Assembly: GCA_015068855.1 (NCBI GenBank)
Contig: SVJS01000001.1
Coordinates: 1 to 64,000 of the forward strand
Source of the DNA: Oscillospiraceae bacterium
GTDB taxonomy: Bacteria > Bacillota > Clostridia > UBA1381 > UBA9506
Direction of reading: 5' to 3'
DNA: 64,000 nt
The notes under the pieces were generated by a model. That model was not told the DNA's origin, made no database searches, and saw only the letters and a program-made list of their open reading frames with translations. Position 1 is the first letter of the stretch. Every line of letters starts with the position of its first letter. The position numbers and the translations under genes are program-made. This document shows positions 26,404-35,992 of the stretch, piece by piece.

Positions 26404-26496
26404 GTATATGTTCTGCGAAGCTGTCAAAGCTTCAAAACAGCAGGGCCAAAACACCATAACCATGGATTGAATCTAACGCATAAGGACTGGAAAACC

Positions 26497-27276
26497 GTGA
26501 AACCTGAGAAAAGAAAAACATCCCATTTTGCCTATATTATATTTAAGATTGTTCGGGGGCTTGTCCGCCTGTTCTATGGAAAGGTTACCCTCGTCGGGGC
26601 TGAAAACATGCCCGATCAGGACGCCATTTTTGTCGGCAACCACACACAAATGAACGGACCGATTGTCGGCGAACTGTTTTTCCCGGATACCTGCTATACC
26701 TGGTGTGCCGGGGAAATGATGCACTGTAAAGACGTGCCCCGCTATGCCTATGCCGACTTTTGGTCACAAAAACCCGCCTGGTGCAGGCCCTTTTACAAGG
26801 CCGTATCGTATCTCATCGCACCGCTTTGCTATTGCATTTTCAACAACGCAAGAACCATCGGGGTTTATAGGGACATGCGCATCGTGAGCACATTTCGCGA
26901 AACGGTTACATACCTCTCTGACCGCAAGACCATCTTGATTTTTCCTGAAAAAGCGGAGCCTGATAACAACATTGTGTATCAATTTCAGGAAAATTTTGTG
27001 GATGTGGCCCGCTTATATTATAAAAAAACAGGCAAAGAGCTCACCTTTGTGCCGCTATACATCGCCCCTGCGCTCCACAAGGTGTTTATCGGCAAAGGTA
27101 TCGCCTTTGACGCCCAAAATGAAATTACAGCAGAAAGAGCCAGAATCTGCGCCGCTCTGTCTGCAAGCATCACGGAAACAGCACGCTCCTTGCCAAAGCA
27201 CAAGGTTGTTCCGTATCTGAATTTACCAAAAAAACGCTATTTGACAAACAAGGATATCGGGGAGGTGCCGCAGTGA
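26497..27276 (+). CDS. PlsC-like 1-acylglycerol-3-phosphate acyltransferase family protein
   Basis: About 259 residues. It belongs to the lysophospholipid acyltransferase (PlsC) fold. Motif I is modified to NHTQMNGP (~48-55), keeping the His but lacking the Asp four residues on, and motif III-like FPEKAEPDN (~150-158) replaces FPEG. The substrate is therefore uncertain and the acyl-transfer mechanism might be altered. I chose GTG at 26497 with AAGGA upstream; an in-frame TTG at 26467 has no ribosome site. Its stop overlaps the start of the PAP2 gene, so the two products are coupled and probably act together on a lipid. Confidence 0.75.
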   Translation: MKPEKRKTSHFAYIIFKIVRGLVRLFYGKVTLVGAENMPDQDAIFVGNHTQMNGPIVGELFFPDTCYTWCAGEMMHCKDVPRYAYADFWSQKPAWCRPFYKAVSYLIAPLCYCIFNNARTIGVYRDMRIVSTFRETVTYLSDRKTILIFPEKAEPDNNIVYQFQENFVDVARLYYKKTGKELTFVPLYIAPALHKVFIGKGIAFDAQNEITAERARICAALSASITETARSLPKHKVVPYLNLPKKRYLTNKDIGEVPQ

Positions 27277-27965
27277 GAAAGCCTGTTGTTGATTATAGGA
27301 CCTTTCGTTTTTCCAAACGGAACGAGCCGCAGTTTAAGCATTTGCAGTTCCTGTATGGCTGGATAGGATATTTTGCGCTCTATTTTATAACGGAAGCCCT
27401 GATTCCTGCAGAAAAATGCTTTCCCGTCCACTCTGTTTTAGACGATATGATTCCCTTTTGTGAGTATTTTGTTGTTTTCTATGTGGGATGGTATTTCCTG
27501 ATTGCAGGGTCTTTACTCTATTTCATGCTGTATAACCCCGAGAATTTCAAAAACATGATGAAATACATTATTGTCACGCAAGTGGTGGCCATGTTCATCT
27601 ATATTGTCTTTCCCAACCGTCAGGATTTGCGGCCCGACGTGTTCCCGCGGGAGAATGTCTTTACATGGATTGTCAGCCTCCTGTATTCTCTTGACACAAA
27701 CACAAATGTTTGTCCGTCCCTGCATGTGGCTTACTCTCTCGCCATTGCCTCTGCCTGGCTGCGGGAGCGTTCTGCCAATTGGCTCACAAAAACCCTGATT
27801 GTTCTTTTTTGCTTTTTCGTTTGTCTTTCGGTCGCTTTTGTGAAACAACATTCCGTGATTGATATTTTTGCTGCCATCCCTGTTTGCATCCTGGCTGAGG
27901 GGATTACATACGGCAGGGGATATTACAAGCTCTTTGCCCGGCGAAAGGCAAAGCAGGAGGCATAA
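27273..27965 (+). CDS. PAP2-family membrane phosphatase (inositolphosphotransferase-like)
   Basis: 230 residues starting at a GTG that overlaps the acyltransferase stop (GTGA). Five to six membrane helices. The PAP2 catalytic motifs are present in the C-terminal half: CPSLHVAYS (~149-157) and FVKQHSVIDIFAAI with the catalytic His (~189-202); the first motif is poorly conserved. Such proteins dephosphorylate lipid phosphates or transfer phosphoryl head groups, as in the Aur1/Ipt1 branch. With the upstream acyltransferase it suggests a small lipid-remodelling unit. It ends at a shared terminator. Confidence 0.8.
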   Translation: MRKPVVDYRTFRFSKRNEPQFKHLQFLYGWIGYFALYFITEALIPAEKCFPVHSVLDDMIPFCEYFVVFYVGWYFLIAGSLLYFMLYNPENFKNMMKYIIVTQVVAMFIYIVFPNRQDLRPDVFPRENVFTWIVSLLYSLDTNTNVCPSLHVAYSLAIASAWLRERSANWLTKTLIVLFCFFVCLSVAFVKQHSVIDIFAAIPVCILAEGITYGRGYYKLFARRKAKQEA

Positions 27966-27975
27966 GTAAATAAAT

Positions 27976-28017
27976 AAAGTAAAAGGACTGTCACAACCGT
28001 GACAGTCCTTTTACTTT
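27976..28017. terminator. Bidirectional terminator between the lipid pair and the EPS operon
   Basis: A perfect ~19-base stem, AAAGTAAAAGGACTGTCAC with its complement, and an AACC loop, with A/T-rich arms. It serves the plus-strand PAP2 gene and the 23-kb minus-strand EPS operon. Confidence 0.88.
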
Positions 28018-28031
28018 GATTTCTTACGCAA

Positions 28032-29189
28032 TTACACCCGTCTTGATAACAAGCCTAACGAGTCAAGCAGAGCCTTTGTTTCTTCGAGTTGTTCCTCCGA
28101 TACCCTGTTCTGCGCTTTTTTCCAGTTTTTATAGCGCTTAAAGCCACATTTAAGACCCACATCCGCCCATCGTTTAACGTAGTAAACGGGCAATAAACAC
28201 CTGTGCCCTTTAAGCTTCGGGTATTGATTTCTCATGTATGAATAGGGCGGAAAAAAGCGTGCCATTGTTGCTGCCATCCGACATTTGCCTTGCAGCTGTC
28301 TGACAACCATATAATTGGCATGGTTACCTAAAATGCCGGCCCGCAGAACAAAGTCCGCCAATCCCTGGGAAGCCGCATTATGCTCACCGTCTGAAAACCA
28401 GACATCCGTTACGCGAACCGCTGCATCGTAAAAGATTTCCATATCTGTGCTGCGAAGCATCTCCCGCAAGACTGCCTCATCATAGTGTATCGCCTTACGT
28501 ATCACATATAAATCTGTCAAAAATCGTACACCACAACCGCCTCGCAAAAAATGCTTGAGCATGTGTGCCATGTGATAATACACAAAATGCTCCGGAGAAA
28601 GAGTATAGGCATAACTGCCTTCCTCACGGGGCTTTGCTCCCTCCCAGACGTGGTCCAACACCGTTCTGATATCCTTATCGTATTCAAACAACGTAAAATG
28701 CAGTTCTATGGTAATGCCACGGGGTGTTCTCAACGCGACATCATGACTTTCCCTTTCTCCTACGGTATATCCCGCCGCCCGAGATAAAGACAGCAGCTTG
28801 TTCAGATTTTTTTCATGCACCAAAACATCCACATCACCGCTGTTGCGCATAAAACTCTCGGGGTACATGGAGCGTATCACAGAGCCCTTTAAGGGAATGT
28901 AGGGAATCTTGTTTTCTTCGCAAAGTCTTGTAAAAAGTCTCAGTTCTTCCTCCTGTTGGGTCACCTGATACAACGAAACAAGCTGCGTCTCCAAAAAGGC
29001 CGCCTCCATAGGGTCCTCCTGTCCAAGCAGGCCACGACGTTCCAAGGCGACGCTGATAATGGGCAGCACGGCATGCTCATATGCCATGATATACAAGGCG
29101 CTCATGTCGATTTCCTGTTCAAATGCCTCCCCTGTTTCACCCAGGAGAACCTCTTTAAGGAGTTGTAAAAAAATCATTTCTGTAGACAT
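28032..29189 (-). CDS. Nucleotidyltransferase family protein (NTP_transf_5 type)
   Basis: 385 residues. The N-terminal part carries the family core PLKGSVIRSMYP (~101-112) and RNSGDVDVLV (~117-126), with the two Asp of a nucleotidyltransferase active site, followed by IELHFTLFE (~156-164) and YHMAHMLKHF (~207). Such proteins are frequent in capsule and exopolysaccharide clusters, where their substrate is unknown. It is the last gene of the EPS operon, four bases after the FrhB-like gene. Confidence 0.8.
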   Translation of the reverse strand: MSTEMIFLQLLKEVLLGETGEAFEQEIDMSALYIMAYEHAVLPIISVALERRGLLGQEDPMEAAFLETQLVSLYQVTQQEEELRLFTRLCEENKIPYIPLKGSVIRSMYPESFMRNSGDVDVLVHEKNLNKLLSLSRAAGYTVGERESHDVALRTPRGITIELHFTLFEYDKDIRTVLDHVWEGAKPREEGSYAYTLSPEHFVYYHMAHMLKHFLRGGCGVRFLTDLYVIRKAIHYDEAVLREMLRSTDMEIFYDAAVRVTDVWFSDGEHNAASQGLADFVLRAGILGNHANYMVVRQLQGKCRMAATMARFFPPYSYMRNQYPKLKGHRCLLPVYYVKRWADVGLKCGFKRYKNWKKAQNRVSEEQLEETKALLDSLGLLSRRV

Positions 29190-29193
29190 AGCT

Positions 29194-30348
29194 TTATCCT
29201 TTCAACCACTGCAAAATAGGACACATCTTCCATAGCTTTTTTAGGTAGTATTTTAATACAAAATGCTTACCAAAATACATTGTAAGGGCCTTCTTATAAC
29301 CATGTTTGTTGAAATTTCCCCAAAATGCTGGTGCTGAAGCATTCGCCTTACTGGGCGCTTTAAGTGGGGGCTGTATAACCTCTTGGACATCGATTTCAGC
29401 AATCTTAAAGACATCGCAAACAGCCTCAAATGCCTTTCTGCCCACCTCTGTGTTAACCAGAACCAAAGAAACCCCGGCATCACTACCGAAATCAGGCAAG
29501 ACTTTATCGATCCCCCTGCAATCTCCAATGGTAAGGTCGCCGGGCCTGTATAAGCTGGAATAGGGGCAGTTACTACAGGATTCCCTTGTGGCAACACGAC
29601 TGTAATAAATATTACGCCATAAATCCGAATAGCAGGTTGAATGGTATTGTCTGCCATTCTCAAACACAGCCATTTCCCGGTGTACATGCCAGCCCCAATG
29701 CTTTGGTCTAAAATAATATCCTGTTATTTTTTTCCTCTTTTTAGCGGATAAGAATGCAAGGTGTTCCTTAAACAACAGTGGACTAGGGACACCATGACAA
29801 ATTAAATCGCATGTTATAAGCCCCTCCGTTTTACCCCGCAAGAAGGAGCGAAGCCCTGCCACCTGACAGGGTGTTCCCGTAAACAAAACCGGCTTATTTT
29901 GTTTCAAGTCTTCTTTAACCTGTAAAAAAACATCGCCAATATCACTTTGCACATACTTAGAGCCGCACATTGTATCTCGTTCCTCGACTGTTTGTGCACG
30001 CATATGTCGCACGACCATGGCATCATCAAATGCCGCACCGTAAACAACGCCGCCTTCCTGCAAAACCTTATCAGAAATGCCAATAAAAACCCCGCCCGAT
30101 GTGCTTTTCTTCAAAATCTCTGCGGTTTTATGTTGCATGGCATAACAGGTTTGCAACGGCGGGAGAATTTGTTCCTTAGTAAAAGGACAAATCGTATCGC
30201 AAAGGCCACAGTCAATGCATTTTGACTGATTAACAATAGGGTAGGAAAACCCTGTTGCGTCTACTTCCATAGTAATGGCATGACAAGGGCAAGCAGAAGC
30301 ACAAGCGGAGCAACCGGAGCAATTTTGCTTGTGGGAAATCTCAATCAT
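29194..30348 (-). CDS. FrhB-like Fe-S flavoprotein (F420 hydrogenase beta-subunit family) of a polysaccharide cluster
   Basis: 384 residues. The N-terminus holds two [4Fe-4S] sets, CSGCSACASACP (~10-21) and CIDCGLCDTICP (~40-51). The FrhB N and C domains follow, with KSTSGGVFIGI (~77) and LFTGTPCQVAGL (~155). It resembles the redox proteins that accompany polysaccharide pyruvyltransferases in many EPS loci; their reaction is not known. The pyruvyltransferase gene lies two genes upstream in the same operon, with a flippase between. A flavin cofactor is inferred from the family. Confidence 0.83.
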   Translation of the reverse strand: MIEISHKQNCSGCSACASACPCHAITMEVDATGFSYPIVNQSKCIDCGLCDTICPFTKEQILPPLQTCYAMQHKTAEILKKSTSGGVFIGISDKVLQEGGVVYGAAFDDAMVVRHMRAQTVEERDTMCGSKYVQSDIGDVFLQVKEDLKQNKPVLFTGTPCQVAGLRSFLRGKTEGLITCDLICHGVPSPLLFKEHLAFLSAKKRKKITGYYFRPKHWGWHVHREMAVFENGRQYHSTCYSDLWRNIYYSRVATRESCSNCPYSSLYRPGDLTIGDCRGIDKVLPDFGSDAGVSLVLVNTEVGRKAFEAVCDVFKIAEIDVQEVIQPPLKAPSKANASAPAFWGNFNKHGYKKALTMYFGKHFVLKYYLKKLWKMCPILQWLKG

Positions 30349-30352
30349 TTTA

Positions 30353-31867
30353 TTATCCTCTCTTAATCAGCGTGGTCCTAAAACGTCGAATCAGACTAAT
30401 GCACTCTTTTTTATCAAACAAAAATGATGTTGCTGTTACGATGCCAAGCGCATATACGCCGCAACAAACGGCATACAGAACCCAGGAGAAATATCCAGTA
30501 ACAGAAAGCGAAACAAAGAATGATGGCAGTGTAATCAACAAAACATTGATACATACCATAACCATACGCCGCATCGTCTTACCTCTTTTGGCATGTGTAA
30601 TATGTTTCGGTGTAAAATGTAAAAGGTCAATGGTTCTATATAAGTTGGAAAGGCAAGAACCTACTAAGATACCTGCTAACCCAAAAGATTTTCCCAACAG
30701 AATGCCCGTTACCAGGATAATTGCGCCTTGAATGGTTACGCGCCATCTGGTCTCTTTGTACATACCCGCTGAAATAACCAGCATGCTCTGTGGTGTTTTA
30801 ATGTTATACAAAAGTCCATTCAAAACAATCACAACCGCCAGAACGGGGCGATAATAATTCACATCCGTCAGACCTTCAGTGTAAAGGCTGACAAAGGGCA
30901 GAATCATAACCATAGTAATGCCATAAATAATGGAAAGCAGGTAGTAATACGCTACTTCAAATTCCGAAACTGTCTTTCTCAGATTGTCCGTTTCATTTTT
31001 TGCAATCAGTTCTCCAAACCCTGCGGGCAAGCCTGTGATAAAAATGCTCAAAATACCATTAATGCCGTTTAACACCATGTTATAAACCGCATATACACTG
31101 ACCTGAAAAAAATCCAACATGATCGAGGCAATAACTGTTGGAGCACCTGTTTGAATGGTGCCGAGAATCTGTTGATAAATAACATCCCATCGTTTATTGA
31201 GAGCTTCTTTATCCACAGGTGCCTTTTTATCAATATACGGATATTGTTTTTTGCTGTAAACGTAAATCATAACAGCTCTTAGCAAAACGCTCAAAGCTGC
31301 AATGGCATAAAGCAAAACAACGTTGAACCTAAAAAAGGAACAAACACAGACAATCGCGGTTCTCAGAAGCGATTGCACAATGGTAATAGCTGATAAAATA
31401 TAATCTTTCTGATCCGCCGTTAAGACGACACGATAACCGGAAACCAGAAAGAAATCGACACAACCGTTAACTCCGAAAATCAGAGTCAAAAAGAAAATGG
31501 TTCCGCCTGACAGAGTCGACGTCTTCGTTAAAAACGCATAAACAATCGCCAACAACATAATACCGGTTGAAAAAAGATAGCCCGCCTGTCGGTAGCTTTT
31601 TCGGGCCGAGGCCACCACGCGGCTAACGCCCATGGTATCCTTGTTAGCCAGTGGTTTATACAATGAAAAAATGGCAGCGCCACCAATCCCCGCCTCCACC
31701 AGGTTAAGATAAGTAATAAACTGATGCAGCGAACTTGTCAGGCCATTGATTTCTGAGCCATAAACTGAAAGCATAACTCTCGGGATGATAAATCCAATAA
31801 TCATCGCGACAACTTGCTTAATGGCTGCCATTGTAGAGTTCAATGCAAATTTTTGTGTTCTGTTCAT
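30353..31867 (-). CDS. Polysaccharide flippase (Wzx/MOP superfamily)
   Basis: 504 residues with about 14 predicted membrane helices, starting MNRTQKFALNSTMAA. It belongs to the MOP exporter superfamily that flips undecaprenyl-linked repeat units across the membrane. The call rests on length, helix pattern and operon position beside a Wzy-like polymerase and glycosyltransferases. It overlaps neither neighbour; gaps are two to four bases, showing tight coupling. Confidence 0.88.
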   Translation of the reverse strand: MNRTQKFALNSTMAAIKQVVAMIIGFIIPRVMLSVYGSEINGLTSSLHQFITYLNLVEAGIGGAAIFSLYKPLANKDTMGVSRVVASARKSYRQAGYLFSTGIMLLAIVYAFLTKTSTLSGGTIFFLTLIFGVNGCVDFFLVSGYRVVLTADQKDYILSAITIVQSLLRTAIVCVCSFFRFNVVLLYAIAALSVLLRAVMIYVYSKKQYPYIDKKAPVDKEALNKRWDVIYQQILGTIQTGAPTVIASIMLDFFQVSVYAVYNMVLNGINGILSIFITGLPAGFGELIAKNETDNLRKTVSEFEVAYYYLLSIIYGITMVMILPFVSLYTEGLTDVNYYRPVLAVVIVLNGLLYNIKTPQSMLVISAGMYKETRWRVTIQGAIILVTGILLGKSFGLAGILVGSCLSNLYRTIDLLHFTPKHITHAKRGKTMRRMVMVCINVLLITLPSFFVSLSVTGYFSWVLYAVCCGVYALGIVTATSFLFDKKECISLIRRFRTTLIKRG

Positions 31868-31869
31868 GG

Positions 31870-32952
31870 TTACTCTGCTACCACCTTACATAAATAGTCC
31901 ATAGAAAATTGTTTTTCTTTTTGTAAAACAGTTTCAACCACGTCATAATCAATGGTAATCGGCGGGTTTTCTAATAGGTTTTCCGTAACAACACATTGCT
32001 CCAACCCAACCAAATCAATAAGATTGGTCAGGCGTGAGTTGGTATCGGAAGAATATTCAACGTAAAACTTGGTGTGTAAATTAATTGAAAGAGCGGTTCC
32101 GTGAAAGGAATTGGTAAAGACATATTCTGCATTGTCAATCAAATCAAGAAACTCTGCCGGCCCTACACCAAAAACAGGATGAATCTTCGGGTTGAATTTA
32201 TTGGCAATGCCGCGCACCCCTCCGTCAATATAAACCAGATGATATCCGTTTGCTTCCGCAAACTGGTTGGCAATTCTGCACAAATTAAGCGATGGTTTAA
32301 TGGTATATAAAAAGACATAGCGTCCTTCGGCGCCGGAAGGCTTTTTGTGCTGCCGCCAAAATGCCCCGTCTACAAGGAACGTGGGGTCCAGCACAACCGG
32401 AACCTTTTGTCCGGTTAATGTATAAATAATCTCTGCGCCCTGTTTTTCCCTTGCACAGAGAAAGGGAAACTCAGAGAGCAGGGCCGCCACTTTCGCCTTG
32501 TCCTCCATGGCAACGGTTTCGTTTCCAAAACTGGGAGCATAGGAGGCCTTCTGCGATTGTATGGTCGAAAAATCCAGATAATAGTTGAAATCATTACCTG
32601 TAACAACAGGGTTCCAGACCTGGTCACTCCCTACAATAATGCGGTCATATCGCCCTGATAATTCCTGCATAGCTTCCGTTGTACCGACAGGGGCAGCAGG
32701 ATATTTATGCAACATGCCCTCAAAACGCTTAAACGAAGTCTCCGTGTCTTTTAAGAAAATCTTGCACAGAACATCCGACATCTTCCCCCTGAAGCTGTTA
32801 TCTTTGACTCGTTTATGAATGACCCGGTCGGGTATATAATTAATAATCTCAACGGTGTGCCCCAACTGCATCAGCGTTTGATATAAGGCAAACATTTGTA
32901 GTGCTGCCCCATGGCTGGGGGAACCCGGAAAAGATAAAATACCTATTCTCAT
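31870..32952 (-). CDS. Polysaccharide pyruvyl transferase family protein
   Basis: 360 residues from the ATG at 32952, which overlaps the stop of the acetyltransferase gene. A much longer upstream open frame is low-complexity shadow sequence. The family adds pyruvate ketals to sugars using phosphoenolpyruvate. Visible are RIGILSFPGSPSHGAALQ-type N-terminus, GSDQVWNP (~105-112), VLDPTFLVD (~206-214) and TNSFHGTALSI (~292-302), the conserved SFHG motif. It probably decorates the repeat unit with an acidic pyruvyl group. Confidence 0.86.
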   Translation of the reverse strand: MRIGILSFPGSPSHGAALQMFALYQTLMQLGHTVEIINYIPDRVIHKRVKDNSFRGKMSDVLCKIFLKDTETSFKRFEGMLHKYPAAPVGTTEAMQELSGRYDRIIVGSDQVWNPVVTGNDFNYYLDFSTIQSQKASYAPSFGNETVAMEDKAKVAALLSEFPFLCAREKQGAEIIYTLTGQKVPVVLDPTFLVDGAFWRQHKKPSGAEGRYVFLYTIKPSLNLCRIANQFAEANGYHLVYIDGGVRGIANKFNPKIHPVFGVGPAEFLDLIDNAEYVFTNSFHGTALSINLHTKFYVEYSSDTNSRLTNLIDLVGLEQCVVTENLLENPPITIDYDVVETVLQKEKQFSMDYLCKVVAE

Positions 32953-33476
32953 TTTGCGTCTCCGTTTCTGTATTTGATAACCTTGGCAGGATTTCCGCCC
33001 ACGATGGCATAGGCAGGAACATCCTTCGTCACAACAGCGCCTGCTCCAATGACAGCGCCCGTTCCAATGTGAACACCGGGCAGAATGATGACATTGCTGC
33101 CAATCCAAACATCATCTTCAATTGTAACCGGCTGCTCCGGTAAATTTCCTTGCATATTCATGGGAACATCCAGCCTGTCAAAGGCATGATTGGTTGTGTA
33201 AATGGAGACATGCGGTCCCATCATCACATTGTTCCCGATAATCGTCCGTCCCGAAATACGGCATTGAATGCCCAGGCCTGAATTATCGCCCAATTCAACA
33301 GAATAGGCAAATTCTGCATTTTTTTCAATAGTAACATTTTTGCCGCATCGATTAAGAAGGAGCCTTGCGCAAAACCCACGGATTGCCCGTTGGCCGATAT
33401 TGCATTTAGCTGACTCCGGCAAATGCTTTGCAAAAAAATATATCGTTTTTCCAAAAAACCGTTTCAGTTGCTTCAT
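32949..33476 (-). CDS. Left-handed beta-helix acyltransferase (hexapeptide repeat)
   Basis: 175 residues. The protein has hexapeptide repeats (ELGDNSGLG, VMMGPHVSIYTTNHAF, NVIILPGVHIGTGAVIGAGAVVTKDVP, seen as IGTGAVIGAGAVVTKDVP) and a conserved His in TTNHAF (~85-90). This is the maltose/galactoside O-acetyltransferase (WcaF-like) group, and it probably O-acetylates the glycan. It has no membrane segment. The stop overlaps the start of the pyruvyltransferase gene. Confidence 0.88.
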   Translation of the reverse strand: MKQLKRFFGKTIYFFAKHLPESAKCNIGQRAIRGFCARLLLNRCGKNVTIEKNAEFAYSVELGDNSGLGIQCRISGRTIIGNNVMMGPHVSIYTTNHAFDRLDVPMNMQGNLPEQPVTIEDDVWIGSNVIILPGVHIGTGAVIGAGAVVTKDVPAYAIVGGNPAKVIKYRNGDAK

Positions 33477-33499
33477 TTTACCGTCTCCTTACTCCGTGG

Positions 33500-34783
33500 T
33501 TAATCCTTCAGCTTCCATGCCACTAGAGCTACATAAATCAACGGGAACATACTCGAAAGCATGGTTGCTGACGGAATAGTGCACATCATGACAAAGGTTA
33601 CCATAAAAGGCAAAATTCGTTCCATGGAGAACCCCGTCCCGAACTTCCCGTTCCCTTCCTTTAACGAACAGAAAATGTAGACGAACAGAAGGAATACCAA
33701 AATCAGACCCCCGCCGTATAAATATTGCAACGGGGTACAATGCACATTACAATTAAACAAACCAACTCCAAACAACATGCTTGCAAGGGTTTCGCCCCAC
33801 ATCGACAGAAACTGATTCATTAACCTGATTCTACCGTTACCTGTTTCCATATCGGCATCTTCGAAACGCTCAAAAACCGCCTCTAATGCGTCAGGCACCA
33901 ATGCAAAAACCAAAAGACAGATAAGGGTAAGAACGATTAGCACCGTCAGGGCACTTTTAACATTTTTCTGAGAGAATAAATATAAGATGAACCAAGCGAC
34001 AATTACCAGCAAAAAGGCTCTGGAAAGACCGATGATACCAACACTCAGACTAATGACAGAGAAAAGAAGCAGCATAAGTCTGCCGGCTTTTCCTATTTTT
34101 CCCTTTAGCGCAAGCGGAACGGCAACCGAAATCGCTGAAATAGCAAAGGAACCATAAAAGTTCGGATCCACGATAACGTTCATGACCCCTTTCTCAGCAT
34201 AACCCGCACTTGTGGTTCCAAGTCGAGAACCAACAGACATTAAATCTTCAAGTTCATGGACAGTTAATGTGCCGACAAGCATAATCAGGCCCAATGCTGC
34301 CACACCGGCAGAATAGAGTACAACAAATGTATTTTTCCTGATACGGCCTTGGTACTGGAATATGAAAAAAACAAGAACAAGGCTAATGACAAAAACCATG
34401 TGAATAATGCCCATTTTGCCGTCTACCATGTTCTGTCCTAATGCATAAGCGCAAACCAGCAAGGTTGCAACAAAACCAAGAACCGTAAACCGGACATGCT
34501 TAATATCCGTCAGCATCTTCAACAAAAGTAAAATCGTCAAATAGTTTCCCGGCAAGCCGAAATAAAGCGGAAACAAAAAGGCATACAAACAGAGAACCTG
34601 TTCCGTCGTCATAGTTACGACACAAACCATTGCCATTAAAGTAAAAATATTTTTATTCACGGCAATCATAAAACCATCACGCAATAAAAGCAAGGTAAAG
34701 AACAACACGCACCAGATAATTAATGCCTGTATCCCCCTGCGTTCCTTTTGTTTTTCAATATATTTGTTTGATAAATCAATCAT
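33500..34783 (-). CDS. O-antigen polymerase-like membrane protein (Wzy)
   Basis: 427 residues from the ATG at 34783 behind GAGGAG. About 11 membrane helices and a larger extracytoplasmic loop near residues ~300-340, which holds GNGRIRLMNQFLSMW, a common Wzy feature. It should join repeat units on the outer face of the membrane. Sequence motifs in this family are weak, so the call rests on topology and on position between glycosyltransferase and flippase genes. Confidence 0.78.
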   Translation of the reverse strand: MIDLSNKYIEKQKERRGIQALIIWCVLFFTLLLLRDGFMIAVNKNIFTLMAMVCVVTMTTEQVLCLYAFLFPLYFGLPGNYLTILLLLKMLTDIKHVRFTVLGFVATLLVCAYALGQNMVDGKMGIIHMVFVISLVLVFFIFQYQGRIRKNTFVVLYSAGVAALGLIMLVGTLTVHELEDLMSVGSRLGTTSAGYAEKGVMNVIVDPNFYGSFAISAISVAVPLALKGKIGKAGRLMLLLFSVISLSVGIIGLSRAFLLVIVAWFILYLFSQKNVKSALTVLIVLTLICLLVFALVPDALEAVFERFEDADMETGNGRIRLMNQFLSMWGETLASMLFGVGLFNCNVHCTPLQYLYGGGLILVFLLFVYIFCSLKEGNGKFGTGFSMERILPFMVTFVMMCTIPSATMLSSMFPLIYVALVAWKLKD

Positions 34784-34801
34784 TTTTTCTCCTCTTCCCA
34801 T

Positions 34802-35956
34802 TTACCCGCAAACCGCGTCAAATTGTGCCGCAGAGAGCGCCTGATTCGGTTTTTCATGTAAGGCATACTGCAACGTGCCGCTTAAAGCCTCCCGAAGCAT
34901 CTGATAGATCGCTTCTTCCGTCTGTTCACAGACATATCCATGACCCGGATTACCCACAATTTCCTCCGCCGATAGGGTTTTCGTGGTTAAGACAGGCAGA
35001 CCCAAAGCCAGAGCCTCGTCGAAAACCACCGGCGCCGCCTCGTGAAAAGATGGCAACAGGAAAAATGCGGCGTGCTTCATATAGCGATAGGGGTTCATCT
35101 GCTCCCCTTCAAGAATAATATCCTCAGCAAGGCCATAGCGGTCGATTTCTGTTTCTATCTGGTGTCTTATGGGCCCGTCGCCAACAATATGCCATTCAAA
35201 ATTAAAGCCCTCCCGTTTGAGCCTGTCAAAAAGAGGAATGCATCGCATAATCCCTTTTTCATTACTGAGCCGAGCCACCGTAACAAAAGCCGGTCTCTGA
35301 TAACAAACGGGCGATTCCTCTGCCAGCCCGGCAATCTCATCACAATCGCAAAAGTTTCTAACGGTTTTAACCTTTGTCTTAATCCCGGGGATAACCTCAC
35401 TAATCCGTCTGCCCACACTGTCTGAAACCGCCGCAACGGCATCAAAATGCTCATAAAGCTTACGGTTAGCGGGGGTATTGCCCCCATAGGATGCAAAATC
35501 ACAATGCACAAACGTTACCTTTTTGCGGGCCTTTACACAGGAAAGTACCATTTCGTTGGTCAGATTGGCAAAGGCATGCTCCTCAATGGGCTGTGCATAC
35601 GAAACAGCAACATCGTACTCTTCGCCGATGCGACCGATATAGCGGCACAGCACCTTGGCGGGAAATGACTTGCCAAACTTCTTCGTCCAAAAGGATAAAA
35701 ACATCCGCAACAAATAAAACCTGATCCCCTGCTGTTTACAAAGAGATAACGGCATAGCCGAAAGCTTGGCATAGACATTTTCAGGAAGCAAACAGATGCG
35801 CTCGGGAATCCGCTTCAAGTAAGCACCCCGTTGCACACAACAAAACAGAGAAACCTCATATTCTTCGTTGTTGGAAAGAGCCTTCAAAAGCTCTAAAAGG
35901 GCCTTTTGGATACCGCCTACATCCATGTCGTTTATAACAAATAAAACTTTTTTCAT
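34802..35956 (-). CDS. Family 4 glycosyltransferase
   Basis: 384 residues, GT-B fold. The N-terminal NDMDVGGIQKALLELL (~9-24) and the C-terminal donor-binding segment FHEAAPVVFDEALALGLPVL (~309-328, with the two Glu of the EX7E motif) place it in GT4. The sugar donor is not known. It lies 18 bases before the Wzy gene's start and 36 bases after the epimerase gene. Confidence 0.87.
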   Translation of the reverse strand: MKKVLFVINDMDVGGIQKALLELLKALSNNEEYEVSLFCCVQRGAYLKRIPERICLLPENVYAKLSAMPLSLCKQQGIRFYLLRMFLSFWTKKFGKSFPAKVLCRYIGRIGEEYDVAVSYAQPIEEHAFANLTNEMVLSCVKARKKVTFVHCDFASYGGNTPANRKLYEHFDAVAAVSDSVGRRISEVIPGIKTKVKTVRNFCDCDEIAGLAEESPVCYQRPAFVTVARLSNEKGIMRCIPLFDRLKREGFNFEWHIVGDGPIRHQIETEIDRYGLAEDIILEGEQMNPYRYMKHAAFFLLPSFHEAAPVVFDEALALGLPVLTTKTLSAEEIVGNPGHGYVCEQTEEAIYQMLREALSGTLQYALHEKPNQALSAAQFDAVCG

Positions 35957-35992
35957 GGAATCCCTCTCCTGATAAAAACACTTAAAAACAGC

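Noticed and set aside
26128-26463. Minus-strand ORF in the gap after cotJC
   Set aside because: It overlaps cotJC, crosses a clear plus-strand terminator and promoter, and has no ribosome site.
31870-33108. Cys/His/Arg-rich N-terminal extension of the pyruvyltransferase ORF, which looks like a novel metal-binding domain
   Set aside because: It lies entirely antiparallel or out of frame within the acyltransferase gene. The true start is the ATG at 32952, overlapping that gene's stop; the extension is shadow sequence.
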